The notes under the pieces were generated by a model. The model made no database searches. It saw only the letters and a list, made by a program, of their open reading frames with translations, and was not told the DNA's origin. DNA of 64,000 nt from Metridium senile (Eukaryota; Cnidaria; Anthozoa; Actiniaria; Metridiidae). The stretch spans positions 18,342,311 to 18,406,310 of the forward strand of contig OX459095.1 of NCBI GenBank assembly GCA_949775045.1. Reading direction: 5' to 3'. A program made the translations under genes and the position numbers. Numbering within the stretch: position 1 is the first letter of the stretch; each line of letters begins with the position of its first letter. Below, in pieces: positions 1-11,259 of the stretch.

Positions 1-1714
1 GCAATATCATCCCTTGTTTACGTCTACAAACCTAACCACAAACTCAATGGTCACGTGATAAAACGTCTAAAGTCCCAGAGTACAATGCAATGTGCGCACC
101 GTTGTTTAGCAGATCCTATTTGTGGAGGATATAATTACAAAACCTTGGATCCGAGCCAGGGGGCCTGTGAACTAGTCGGCGGTTTGAAGATGAAGAAAGA
201 AGAGTTTCTATTGGTTGACGTGGAGGGATGGGCCTGTGGTAAAATGACCTGTCAAGGTATTTGTTTTGCATTTGTTGATAACTTACTGTGGATGCATCCA
301 TTTAATGAGATATTTAAATAACTAATAGTCAGTCGTTTTTGCAGTGCCAGATTAACAATAAATGCATTGATTTAATCAGTTATTTGAGTAACCACTACCC
401 AGTCGTTGAATTAGCAGCGAAGCTAATCATTTTATAAACAAGACAAGGGTTTTCAACCTGAAAGGTTTATTTCGTCCAGACATGTTTCGGCGCACTTACG
501 CCCATCATCTGTGTTTAATTATAAACTAATTATCTATCATACCCAGTCGTTTTTGAAGTGAATAACTGTGAATGAATGGATTTATTCAGTTATTTAAGTA
601 AACACCACTCATTCGTTTTTGAAGTGAGTGACTGTGTATGCATAGATTTATTCAATTATTTGCATACCCATGTTTAGTCTTATTTTGCAGTCAATAACTG
701 TACATGTGGATGCAGAAATTTACTTAGTTTTTTTTGACAATAATTTGCTACGTCGGTGGGTAAGCAACAAATAACGACCATGCATGGTAACGATGGTGAT
801 AAAAATAATGATGGCTGTGAAATTAGTTGTTGTTATACTCGCTATTAAGTATAATTTTGTTTTGTATTGCAGACAGAAGTTTTGTGTTTACTCATCTTCA
901 TGCATTTGGCCGAGAGGGACCGGTATCTACTGATGGATACAAAGGAACATCATTAGACGGACAAGTCAAAGTGGACAAAGGCATACAACAATGGACAGTA
1001 CCACAAACAGGAAATTACGTCATTGAAGCACTGGGCGCTTCCGGCGGAAACGGAACAAATGGTACACTACCACGAGCGTGGAGAATAGGTGGCCTGGGTG
1101 CTAGAATCAAAGGAGTTCTCTTTTTAAACCGAGGACAGACATTAAAGATTTTAGTCGGACAAAAAGGACAACCAGCCATGGACCAAAACCCAAACCCAGG
1201 GAATGGGGGTGGGGGTAGCTTTGTCACCCTATTAGACAACACACCGCTGATAGTAGCAGGAGGAGGGGGTGGTGGAAGCTCACCGTCTGATGGATGGTTA
1301 GACGGTGATCATGGTCAAGCAACAATCAACGGTTCTGTATCAGGAGGTGTTAATGGTAATGGAGGTACGTTTTCAACGTCGTCTGGAATTGTCTTAGGCT
1401 GTGGTGCAGGAAGTGGCTTTAATACCGATGGGCAAGGCTCCGGGTTTTTAAATACTGGCGGTACAAGCTACATAAAAGGAGGAGAAGGAGGTCGCAATCA
1501 AGCATCAGTTAAAGGCAATGGAGGATTCGGCGGTGGGGGGTCCTCTAGGTCTGACCCTGGGGGAGGGGGAGGGTATTCTGGTGGTGGTGTTAAAAAGACT
1601 GCTTCGTTTCTACAAGCTGGAGGGGGTGGTTCGTACAATGGAGGTACAGCCCAAGAAAACCAGTCAGGTGTTAACAAGGGTAATGGACAAGTCGTTATAT
1701 CTACACTGATATGA
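1..1714 (+). CDS. Secreted PAN/ALK-type glycine-rich domain protein, paralogue 1 (5' partial)
   Basis: Two exons are visible: from before the window to 238, and 873 to 1714 (stop TGA at 1712-1714); together 359 codons are open. Exon one encodes a PAN/apple-like Cys module with the spacing C-x3-C-x5-C-x14-C, starting at CAHRC. It ends in phase 1 at a GTAAAA donor; the next exon follows TATTGCAG, also phase 1. Exon two is a glycine-rich domain of the ALK/LTK type: it holds KGIQQWTVP near its start, then GASGGNG, runs of four to six glycines, GGFGGGG, PGGGGGYSGGG, and a closing GNGQVVI strand. There is no transmembrane segment or kinase, so a secreted product is inferred. The signal-peptide exon must lie upstream of the window. 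The two genes at 6265 and 17127 are tandem paralogues with the same intron position. The family match is strong; a function as ligand binder, decoy or structural protein is inference. Confidence 0.85.
328..735. repeat. Degenerate tandem repeat in intron of paralogue 1
   Basis: The intron (239-872) holds three to four diverged copies of a unit of about 60-70 bp, each beginning near CAGTCGTTTTTG and containing TTTATTCAGTTATTT. The copies start near 328, 543, 607 and 675. The array is interrupted at about 410-540 by a different sequence with a hammerhead-like core. Confidence 0.6.
484..511 (-). other. Degenerate hammerhead-ribozyme-like core
   Basis: Read on the minus strand the segment gives CAGATGA, a short self-complementary stretch (TGGGCG, loop TAAGT, GCGCC) and then GAAAC. 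This is the order of the hammerhead core CUGANGA - stem II - GAAA. The second core base is A instead of U, so activity is unlikely. Such cores are known in Penelope-like elements and retrozymes; origin from one of these is inference. Confidence 0.25.
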
Positions 1715-1758
1715 TGGCAACAAGTGGTTTAATAACATCGTTGACCTTTCTTTAAACA

Positions 1759-1764
1759 AATAAA
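1759..1764 (+). terminator. Probable poly(A) signal of paralogue 1
   Basis: AATAAA lies 45 bases after the stop codon of the glycine-rich exon, a normal distance for a short 3' UTR. No other AATAAA lies nearer. Confidence 0.5.
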
Positions 1765-2463
1765 CTATTATGAACGAACGATCTTCTAAGAAAACAATTC
1801 GAGCAAATAATAGCACATCAACACAGTAGTAAAGTCTACGTCGATGTTTTTGAGGAAACACTTGGTGCCTTATAACAGAATTATCTGCTTATGAAATGCT
1901 ACGAGCTATACTTCCGATTTGAAGCTGGAACACTTGTAACAGAACTATAATTCTACGACTTTCCAATGAGCTTTTGCGTCGATGTTTTTGAGTACATATT
2001 CACAAACAAGACCTAATAACATAAACTAGCAGTTAAACTACTATAGTATTGGGTGCTCAGTGTTTACTAGTATTACATGGTAATAGATACAAAGGTAAAA
2101 TTGGCCAAGGAAATTCAAGTTAAGAGTAATGAAAATCAGCTAGACGATTTTGTATCGTCACTGTTATGATTTCTTTTATAGATTGATCATGAATTATTAA
2201 TGAATGGAAACTAGCGAGTAAACTAGTTCTAGTATAGGCTGCGTCGGTGTTTGATATAAACGATGATCATTATTCGTTGAAGTCCCGAATTTTTTTCGGG
2301 CTTCTATAATTGCAATTGCATAAATTGCTTATTTCTCCGCGACGATCATAATCATACACACATCTAAATTATTCTCGTACAAGACCAATCTCAACAAAAA
2401 CCCAATTTTTGCTGAGACGGGTCTGGGTGCGAACTTTTAAGACAGACCGTTTTGATTTTAGTC

Positions 2464-3071
2464 CATTTTCGTACCCAGATCCTACTCCGCTATCTAACGA
2501 AAGGTCGTAGTATAGGCTCTGGGAAACCCTATAATTTCAAGGGATCTGATTGGCTGAGTGGTATAACAATAGCAATGGTTTAACAAGGTATATCCAAAAA
2601 AGTTAGGCATGGATAAGGAAATATTACCGTAGAATAACATTCTTGGATCAGAATTCTGTAAATTTAAAAAAGAAAGGATTAATGAGCCTGTAAAGAATGT
2701 TTACACGTGTCTTAGGTTCTCCGAAGCTGCAACCTTCCGGCACAGTGAGTTAGGCGAATTTAAAAATAGCCTTAACTTTTTTAGTTCTAACTAAAATCGC
2801 TTGAAATCTTCACAAAAACTTAAATAATAACTGAAAATGACACTGACATTTTTCATCGAATTGTATTAATGTTTAGTTGAAAAACATCGAAGGTTCAAAA
2901 GTCACCTTATATTCTCTTATAAATAGTGAGCTTGGGCTATCTGTGGATATACCTAGTTAAACCATTGCTATTGTTATACTAGTCAGCCAATCAGATCACT
3001 TGAAACTATAGGGTTGCCCTGAGCCTACGACCTTTCGTTAGAAAGTTGAGAAGGGTCTGGGTACGAGAATG
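2464..3071. mobile_element. Non-autonomous hairpin element with CATTYTCGTACCCAG ends
   Basis: Inverted arms of roughly 140 bp enclose about 300 bp of AT-rich DNA. The left end reads CATTTTCGTACCCAGAT and the right end complements to CATTCTCGTACCCAGAC. The arms share CGAAAGGTCGTAG, CTATAGGGTT-like sequence, an ATTGGCTG/CAGCCAAT motif and AACCATTGCTATTGTTATAC. The termini match those of the 4-kb element at 59,521-63,563, so it is probably a deletion derivative of that family. I see no clear target duplication, which suggests an old copy. Confidence 0.65.
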
Positions 3072-3208
3072 AAGTCATGACCTAGCCTGCGGCATGCTTA
3101 TATTATAAGCAGAAATTAGATAGTTTCATATTACATGCTGTGAATGTCATGTGAATGGTGCTCACTGTATGCAGTTGGCACGATAAAAATAATAAAGTAA
3201 TAATCATT

Positions 3209-3317
3209 ATAGAATACCCCGTCACTTATTTACATAATAATAGAATTTATTGTGTTATTTGGTCGTTCTTAAAGAGTGCCGCTACTTGAATTTCTATAGT
3301 GACGGGGTATTCTATCA
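3209..3317. mobile_element. Short inverted-repeat element
   Basis: The ends ATAGAATACCCCGTCAC and GTGACGGGGTATTCTAT are perfect inverse complements about 75 bp apart. There is no coding capacity. Confidence 0.55.
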
Positions 3318-3651
3318 ATGTACAAAGAAAAGCATTATCCACAATGGACTTCGGTCGTATAAAATTAATATATACGGCAAATAGCTAATTGAACAATCGT
3401 TGTCGTGATCTAAATGTAGATCATAGATCGTTGATTGTAGATCATCATAAAAGCGGAAACCAAAGTGGCGAATGGAATTTAAATGAATAGTATGCATGAG
3501 ACTTGTCTTAAAAAGTACCATGCTGATTAATTCAACATGGAGACCGAGACTGTTTAGGCTGTATTGAAAGTGTTTTGTTTGATTAACTGCAATTCCCTAT
3601 CCATCACTTCAGTGTCGGCTTCTATGATCTACAATCTACGATATGCTAGGA

Positions 3652-3676
3652 GGGGGGGGGGGGGGGGGGGGGGGGG
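3652..3676 (+). repeat. Poly-G tract of 25 bases
   Basis: An uninterrupted run of 25 G. It could form G-quadruplex structures; its length is prone to sequencing error. Confidence 0.9.
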
Positions 3677-3681
3677 CTGCT

Positions 3682-3905
3682 CTTAATAATCCATAATCCT
3701 GATTGAATTTCATAAATAATCGGTAATCCTAAATTGTAAATAATGATTTACCAAAAATAAATTACAAACGAGTAATCCTAAATCCTCAATTGGTCCTAAA
3801 TGCTGCAAAAATAATCCATAATCCTTAAACTTTTGGGTCAATAATCCATATCCTTGCTCTAAAAACCCTAATAGTCCATAATCCTATTAAAACCCTAACA
3901 GGGCC
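3682..3905. repeat. Degenerate ATAATCCWTAATCC-rich repeat
   Basis: About 220 bp made of variants of AATAATCCATAATCCT and related words, directly after the poly-G run. It is low-complexity DNA without an open frame. Confidence 0.5.
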
Positions 3906-3951
3906 TCTCTAGTGTTATATAATTGCGTTGGTATTTCAGCTAATGCTGAAG

Positions 3952-4575
3952 TAGTCAGAAAAACATGTAATAATAAGAAAAAGTGGTCAGAAAAACATGT
4001 AATAGTAAGAAAAAGTAGTCAGAAAAACATGTAATAGTAAGAAAAGTAGTCAGAAAAACATGTAATAGTAAGAAAAAGTGGTCAGAAAAACATGTAATAG
4101 TAAGAAAAAGTAGTCAGAAAAACATGTAATAGCAAGAAAAAGTAGTCAGAAAAACATGTAATAGTAAGAAAAAGTGGTCAGAAAAACATGTAATAGTAAG
4201 AAAAAGTAGTCAGAAAAACATGTAATAGTAAGAAAAAGTAGTCAGAAAAACATGTAATAGTAAGAAAAAGTGGTCAGAAAAACATGTAATAGCAAGAAAA
4301 AGTAGTCAGAAAAACATGTAATAGTAAGAAAAAGTAGTCAGAAAAACATGTAATAGCAAGAAAAAGTAGTCAGAAAAACATGTAATAGTAAGAAAAAGTG
4401 GTCAGAAAAACATGTAATAGTAAGAAAAGTAGTCAGAAAAACATGTAATAGCAAGAAAAAGTAGTCAGAAAAACATGTAATAGTAAGAAAAAGTAGTCAG
4501 AAAAACATGTAATAGCAAGAAAAAGTAGTCAGAAAAACATGTAATAGTAAGAAAAAGTAGTCAGAAAAACAAGTA
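3952..4575. repeat. 32-bp minisatellite, about 20 copies
   Basis: A head-to-tail array with a 31-32 bp unit containing GTCAGAAAAACATGTAATAG and then a purine-rich TAAGAAAAAGTAG part. The copies differ at a few positions (GTAGTC or GTGGTC; AGTAAG or AGCAAG), and these variants recur in blocks, as expected from unequal exchange of short groups. The last copy has CAAGTAATG in place of CATGTAATAG. Confidence 0.9.
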
Positions 4576-6264
4576 ATGTCAGTCCGCACAGTAACTAGAT
4601 CACAGCCTGTCTTGTTATTTGTAAACTTAATGAATGACCGAAATGGACAAACAAAGATACCATGATAATAATAATGTATTTGTTGAGTAACAAAATTGCG
4701 GATTTACTTACACTTACAATGGAATAAAAGCCAATTAAAAATGCCTTTATACAATAAAGATATAGTGCGCTTTAAAGTGGAAAAAATAATCTATAAGCTA
4801 ATCGATTTTTTACATCTAAAGCGTTCAGTGTTTATTGGAAATTCAGAATATTGGACTTAGCTAGTAAGGCGTACGTGTGTTTCTGTTAAAGATGAGTCAA
4901 AAAAATTGAAATACTTTTTAAAACAAATATTTCTATTATAATAATAATAAAAAAAAGAATTCAACGTATATAAGCCTATAAACAACTAGCCTGCACAATT
5001 TCTGGTTTTATCTCAGCGATCAAATATAACTCCCGGTATATACAGCGTTATCATGAGATTTGTATTCCTTAATGCGTCAGTTAGCGCGCCTTTTATTGAA
5101 ATAAAGAAATTCGTGTACTTCCGAAAATCTCATTTACAAACTGACAGAAATATGACAATTATGAATGATATTTACCTCTTTGCTCAAAAACGTCGAATTG
5201 TTGACAAAAAGACTGTCATTAACAAACAAATTAAAACTAACTTAAAACGGGTCAGTAATTGAGAGATTATAGAGTGAATGAAAGGAACAAGATTATCACG
5301 CTTTCAGGAATACTCTACCAATTGTTGAAGAAGACTATTAGCTCTCTGTTAAGGTAAGCAGTTTGTGTTTAAGCCAGAAAACAGTTTACTGAAGAAGTCA
5401 CTTAAAATGTTTATGTCAATAAGTTAACAAAGAAAAAAAAAGTTTTTTGTTTTGAGTTGTTTGAGAAAAACGTTTTCGTTTCGAAAGTACTCTAAAAATC
5501 GTTGCATTACTGAGGTGCAGAGATACAGTTATTTCAATAAACGTTTATTAAAAGACCAACAAGGATGATAATTTTACAAAATTACAGAATATTTTATAGA
5601 TATAATGATGACTTTTTCTGGTTTTATTAAAATTTCGTGTGAAATGTTTGGACTGAAGAAAATACAGTTCGATCCCTGTATAGCAACAATTTTACTACCC
5701 CCAAAAAAGCTAAAAATCCTATCTTTGGAGTATTTTCAGTAAACTGAGATGGTATTTAGCGGTTTTAGGGTATCACTTGTATACCAAATCAGTACAAATA
5801 GCGAATGAAATAATAACAATTAATAATAATTAATAATAATAATAATTACTCTTTATCTAAGTATAAAAATGAAATGCAGCATTTCAAAAGAGGTTGTCGA
5901 AGGCTAGTAAACACCCCCATGTAAGGACTCACTAGGATTTTTTCAAGTTAGCCTGAGGTTCTTAAAAGCTGTTTGGTTTCTTTTAAAAACAGGTTTTTAT
6001 TTTCTTAAGTCAAAAAATATCGTTAATTAATAAAGATATTGACTGATGAATAACTTGTCTATACGAAAAAATGAATTACCTTAAGTAAAAGTGCTTCACA
6101 CTTTTTTATAGCCTTCTTACCTATTTTCATTCAAATTTCTAAATCAATTTTGAAATATAATTATAAACCTGATTCTTACATACGGGTGTTTACTGCTCTT
6201 TCAAAATATATCAAATCGTATTGTTTTTCTTTTCTTCAGTAAACTTGACTAACACGTGATTGAG
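4576..6264. other. Intergenic, no gene seen
   Basis: AT-rich DNA between paralogues 1 and 2. The short open frames here have no recognisable protein features. A small TAA/ATT microsatellite lies near 5,812-5,846. Nothing else could be supported. Confidence 0.5.
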
Positions 6265-8232
6265 ATGATACTTGTTGTGCTTGCATTGTTGCTGCGATAT
6301 CACGTGACATCCCAGACCATTAGCGGACTTTACAAGGTAACACAGGGAACCCGACATACAGGTAAACATACTTAAGCCTTTTTCATAGGCCTTTTTTCCT
6401 ATACTGCAAAAACGGCTGAGTAGATACAACACAGTATAGTGCGTTAATCATGCATTCAGGATAACATTTATAGTGAGTAAACCCAACTCATTATTGAGTA
6501 AAAGTGAGGTTAAACTCAATATATTGAGTACATTGTACTCAATGGAACATTTACATTTAAGTTTACTCTCAATAATGAGTTGAATTTACTCACTATAAAG
6601 TGTTATCCTGAATGCCTGATTTACGCAATATACTGTGTTGTAACTACTCAGCTATTTTTTCAGTGTTATCACGATAAGTTTTCGGTCTTTTCATAGGTAT
6701 CATGCAGCGTCAGCGGGTAAACGAAATTATGACATGCGCACACTTCTGTACCATGGATCCACGATGCAACTGGTTTAATTTCAAGCCACCAGACAAACGA
6801 GAGAATGGTTTATGTGAACTGATACGAAGATTCGATAGCAGAGAGCTAGTACAGTCATCACTTGCATGGGCATTTTATCAACTTATTGAACAACCTAGTG
6901 TTGTGCCTTCATCTCCAAGTAAGTACAACAAGCTGTTTGGAGCTCTTTATCGACCAGCCTCGGTATTATGTGATACATTCTTATGTGCTCACCAGCTGAG
7001 TTGATTTCCTTCCCCGAAAGGAATTATGGGTCACAATTTTTGGTTAGCAATTTTCGAGCATTTTCCGATAATGTAGACTTTTGTTGTTGATTGAAATATA
7101 ATTCCACCATGAGTTTGACCAGCGTTTACAATTAATTTAAAGAAGGAAGATCAGAACTTATATTTCATAAATTCTCTTGGCAGAATTATGGGAAATTCTA
7201 ATCAAAATACGATGTTGAATCCTCAATTCTGATTGGTTGACATTGTGTTTGTTCCGAAGGTCAACTCAGCTGACAGTACTAGTCCGAGTTATCACTCTAT
7301 TTTTAGAGAAAATTAAGGCCAAAACATCAGAGAAGCACAATATTAAAGCTATCATTATTATATAATATTTTATAGGTTTTTCTGCAACATTTACCAATCT
7401 CGATGGAAGACTGTATACAGGTCCTGCCAGTACCAATGGCTATAAAGGAACTCCCCTGGATGGAAATGTTACGTTACAAAAAGGTATTCAGCTCTGGAAT
7501 GTACCTTACACAGGATGGTACAGCATCGAGGCTTTTGGGGCATCGGGTGGTAATGGTACTAACTCAAGCATTGGCGCGGGATGGAGGCTAGGAGGACGAG
7601 GTGCAAGAATAAAAGGAAACTTTAAACTTAAAGCTGGCATCCAGCTTAAAATACTCGTTGGACAGAAAGGTGGTATTGTTAACCAGCTCCCACAACGACC
7701 AGGGGGTGGGGGTGGGGGGACGTTCGTCACTACATCAGAGAACACCATATTTGTGATTGCAGGAGGAGGGGGTGGTGGAGCGTCGATAGCTATACACTGT
7801 GATTGCAAACACGGAGATCCAGGCCAGTCTAATGAGAATGGTACGCGCCATGGCGGGTCGAGTGGTAATGGTGGAAAGAGATACGATAAAAATGACGGTT
7901 ACACTCCGTCCAAATTAGAGGGGTCGGCTGGGGGAGGCTTTTACACAGATGGATCTTCAACGATGATGACAGGAGGTGGCAAAAGTTTCATTAGCGGGGG
8001 AGGAGGTGGGCAGAGTAGGACTGGAGCTGCGTCGGGTGGGTTTGGTGGCGGTGGAGCTGCTACATCCCACCCAGGGGGAGGGGGTGGGTATTCTGGTGGA
8101 GGCGTGGTTGGAGATGGTGCAAGTTTTGCTGTAGCTGGTGGAGGCGGGTCGTTTAACGCTGCAACTGAACAAGTGAATGAAAGTGAGGTAAATAGAGGCC
8201 ATGGGAAAGTAGTGATTCAGTTGATTAAATAA
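6265..8232 (+). CDS. Secreted PAN/ALK-type glycine-rich domain protein, paralogue 2 (complete)
   Basis: Three exons, 6265-6361, 6697-6918 and 7376-8232, join in phase 1 at GT/AG sites to a 391-residue frame. Exon one starts at ATG and encodes a signal peptide (MILVVLALLL), followed by the start of the PAN module. Exon two supplies the PAN/apple-like cysteines C46, C50, C56 and C72, with NWFNF and GLCEL between and after them. Exon three is an ALK/LTK-type glycine-rich domain: KGIQLWNVP and FGASGGNG near its start, ILVGQKGG, poly-Gly turns, GGFGGGG, HPGGGGGYSGGG, and a closing GHGKVVIQLIK at the stop. No membrane segment follows, so secretion is inferred. Compared with ALK receptors, the family keeps the glycine-rich ligand-binding region but lacks kinase and transmembrane parts. 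This is the best-preserved of the three genes. AATAAA follows at 8270. Confidence 0.88.
6403..6664. mobile_element. Hairpin element filling intron 1 of paralogue 2
   Basis: Arms beginning ACTGCAAAAACGGCTGAG and, in complement, ACTGAAAAAATAGCTGAG run inward through CAACACAGTATA and CATTCAGGATAACA to an inner palindrome rich in ACTCAATA. The 335-bp intron (6362-6696) is mostly this element, so the intron may derive from it or have been invaded by it. Confidence 0.7.
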
Positions 8233-8269
8233 TAGAAGACCATCCCCCGAAATTAAGATGAAAAATTAA

Positions 8270-8275
8270 AATAAA
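8270..8275 (+). terminator. Probable poly(A) signal of paralogue 2
   Basis: AATAAA lies 38 bases after the stop codon in an A-rich context. Confidence 0.5.
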
Positions 8276-8678
8276 AACTTAATTTTAAAAAAAAGGCTTA
8301 ATTTTAAGAGGGAATTTCAAGACTGAGAGAAGCGTTGGGAGATGCACGATGCTTAGCGGAGTCTTAATATAAGCGGAGTCGTTAATATTACCAAGTGCTC
8401 TATTTAACGATTAGACCTCTCGCCCTCATGGACTAACGGTCATTATAATTCAGCAACAAATTTTCTTCCTCTCTCATTGGTCGAGGGGTGATCACGTGAA
8501 GTGATAGTGCCCGCCGCGGAGGGATACTATTAGCGCATAGTGCCCGCTGAGTACTTTTCGTCCGCTTCGGAAAATTTTGTTGTTGAATAATAAAAACAAC
8601 AGAGCAATTAAAATATTGGGCTTAATGCTGTAATAGTTGTTGCCCTTGGAAACTAGATGTTCCTCAAAACAAATAGTC

Positions 8679-8820
8679 GCCGAAAGGTAGCATGGGTAGA
8701 TCGAAATCACCAAAGCGGCGAATTATCCATAATTAGTTGATTGAGTGCGCGTGGTATTGCATTAGATACTGTGTGCATTTATCCGCGCTTCGGTGATTTC
8801 TACCCGTGCTACCTTTCGGT
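8679..8820. mobile_element. Short hairpin element
   Basis: Inverted ends CCGAAAGGTAGCATGGGTAGA and TACCCGTGCTACCTTTCGG are separated by about 100 bp. The inner arms repeat GAAATCACC/GGTGATTTC. It is non-coding. Confidence 0.6.
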
Positions 8821-9181
8821 CTAGTTGCGTAGACTTGAAGCCTATTGACGACAATGTTTTTTTGAATTGACTGTATATACTGAGGCTCGGAGTGGCGCGC
8901 GTAGATAGCTATTTTAGATATATTTTAACTTGTATCCTGGTTATAATAAATTATGCGATGATGGATATCAATCGAGTTATTTTAGTGTATGCGAAATTAT
9001 TTGATTAAAACGTCTTTGTTTATTTAGTTTTCTTTTCGGCGCGCTTTGACAAAAATCCTCTTGCACTAGCTCTGTTTCCAAAACAGTGAATAGATATGTC
9101 CTTATAATTCGTAAAACATAATTAGATTGAAAATTCAAACATGTCGAAGCTTGCACAGAAAATTACGGTGGCCCATAAATG

Positions 9182-11040
9182 TCACGGCATACTTTAATAC
9201 TTACGGCAAATCTTTTATTATTCACGGCAAATCTTTTATTATTCACGGCAAATCTTTTATTGCTCATGGTATTTCATCTATTTAGTCATCTATGCATTTA
9301 TTTATATATCTATTTTTTTATTGTTTACTTTATATTTTTCACACCACATTTATATCATTACCACAATTTTTTCATTTCCTTTTCATATATTCCGTCTAGC
9401 CATCCTTGTTTTTCGTGCTTCATTTCACCTTTTCGGTCATTTTTTCGCCATTCCTCTTCAACCCCCCCCCCCCCCCCCCCCTCTAGCCCCTTATTTCATG
9501 AGTGTCTGTTATTATATTAATTTCATTTTTCATTCTATTTTACCCATTTACCCATATATTTCTTCACCTATACCGTTTTTTCCATTATCATTTTTTCTAC
9601 TTATCATTTTTGTTCTTGCCTGGCATTCTTTTATTATTTTTATTTTATTATTCATATCATTCTTTTTTATTTTTCCACCTTTCTTTCTTTCTTTCTCCCA
9701 TTATTCTATATTCCACCATCCATGCCTAATTTCTTTCTTTTTCATTTTCCATTACTTCATTTATCTTTTATCCTGTCGTTTTAATTAATCGATTTATTAC
9801 TATTGTACATTTACTGATTTAAACATTTTTCATAATCAACATTTTTTCTTAAATTACTCGTTATATTATATATTTAATTCCACATTTCTATTTTCCACTT
9901 TTTCATCCTTGTTCTTAATGTTTCAGTTATTCTGTCACATTTTTACGTTCCACACTCCCTACGCCCAGGTCAATGCTTATCAGTTCATCGCTTTTACAAA
10001 TAATAATTGACATTATAGCGTTTCTTAGTTCTTGCGAATCAAACTCCACAATGTTTCATTGAATTCTATACTGCTTCAGCTTTCTTTTAGTGTGCTACTT
10101 AGACCCATGTTTATCATGTGTTGCGTTTTGAATATATGGAAAATTTCTTCATACCCGTATCCTCGAGCAGTGATCTCTCATCTACTTCATCCGCCATCTT
10201 GAATTTTACACAGGAATGCCGCAACTTCAGTTTTTTTTTTTTAATTTTTTTTTTTTATATATTCTTTTATTTACAAATAATACTTAAATACAGTTGTTGC
10301 TATTTACAATTAATTACAATTAATACAATTTTTTTACAATTCAGTCAATTAATAGAAATATTCTTAATAGTTATTTTGTTACAATAAATAGTTAAAAGCT
10401 ACGTTATTAGTTAAATAGTCATATTGTTACAACAGATATAATAGATTAATTATAATAGATTGATATAACAAGAAAAAATAAATGTAATTGTTCATAGGAG
10501 AGCTAAAGCATCATTTATATTTTCCCATTTTTTGTTATGCGCGTTCATTTTAATCCTCGCTGTTGCTATTCGTTTTTCAATATTCTCAAAATATCTAACA
10601 AAATTCTTAAAAGATAGAAGCGAAGGTATGCCTTTATCTCTGAATTTATAAATGATTAATTTATACAACAATAAAATCATGTTTATTGAAGTATCGTCCA
10701 CACTAAAATAATACTCTTTTTTGATAAATCAGGAATCACCACATTATACTCTTTTAGCCAGTTTTGAATTTTCAGGTACAGATTTCTCGAATCCGTACAC
10801 TCTACAAATAAATGTTCAATCGTTTCGAGGTGGTACAACTTCAGTTTTGTTTTATTAAGTTTTGCCGTGAGTAACAAAAGTTTTGCCGTGAATAATAAAA
10901 TATTTGTCGTGAATAATAAAAGATTTGCCGTGTATAATAAAAGATTTGCCGTGAATAATAAAATATTTGTCGTGAATAATAAAAGATTTGCCGTGTATAA
11001 TAAAAGATTTGCCGTGAGTATATAATAAAGTTTTGCCGTG
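9182..11040. mobile_element. Element bounded by inverted arrays of a 22-bp repeat
   Basis: Three to four copies of a unit holding CACGGCAAATCTTTTATTAT lie at 9182-9265. About eight copies of its complement lie at 10,856-11,040, with CGACAAATATT and CGGCAAAACTT variants. The repeats therefore point at each other across 1.6 kb of strongly T-rich DNA with a C20 run at 9462-9481. Foldback-type elements with tandem subrepeats in their ends have this form; no transposase was seen. A LINE fragment has inserted inside. Confidence 0.55.
10231..10835 (-). pseudogene. 5'-truncated L1-like LINE, 3' end of ORF2
   Basis: On the minus strand a reverse-transcriptase C-terminal region can be read from about 10,850 with ETIEHLFVEC (a zinc-binding-type motif) and QNWLKEY. 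After a frame change it continues to HNKKWENI and stops near 10,492. An AT-rich 3' UTR follows, then a poly(A) tail seen as T12 plus a second T run at 10,231-10,258 on the + strand. CAACTTCAG at 10,222-10,230 and again at 10,836-10,844 forms a target-site duplication. The copy is dead: 5'-truncated and frameshifted. The L1-like assignment rests on the C-terminal motifs and is tentative. Confidence 0.7.
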
Positions 11041-11240
11041 ACAATACAATACAATACAATATACTTTATTTTACGAGGGAAAAAAACACGTATTAACACT
11101 ATAAAGGTTATCTAACATACGGCCCTCTTGTGGGCCACTTGTGGGCCACCGTAGAAAATGGAGGACGATGGATACTAAGTTGGCGTCGATGCCAAAAAGT
11201 GCAAAGCGGCCAGTTACTAGGAGCATGCTCTCTGCTAACA
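11041..11240 (-). mobile_element. Possible retroposon 3' end with (ATTGT)n tail
   Basis: On the minus strand the sequence ends with AAAATAAAGTATATTGTATT and then further ATTGT units, as many LINE/SINE 3' ends do. No coding part is left. GTGGGCCAC is repeated at 11,132 and 11,142. Confidence 0.35.
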
Positions 11241-11259
11241 TGGTCGCAAAGATTCAGCT

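Noticed and set aside
484..511. Active hammerhead ribozyme
   Set aside because: A core U is replaced by A in this copy and two core bases differ in the copy at 20,855, so only a fossil is claimed.
3952..4575. Regularly spaced repeats that could suggest a CRISPR array
   Set aside because: The 32-bp units are head to tail without unique spacers, and the surroundings are eukaryotic; it is a minisatellite.
7506..7808. Proline-rich minus-strand frames opposite the glycine-rich exons
   Set aside because: They are shadows: complement of glycine codons reads as proline; the plus-strand frame has the domain pattern and splice sites.
9179..9788. Open frames rich in Phe, Leu and Tyr that look like membrane proteins
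   Set aside because: The DNA is simply T-rich; the frames overlap each other, have no family features, and lie inside a repeat-bounded element.
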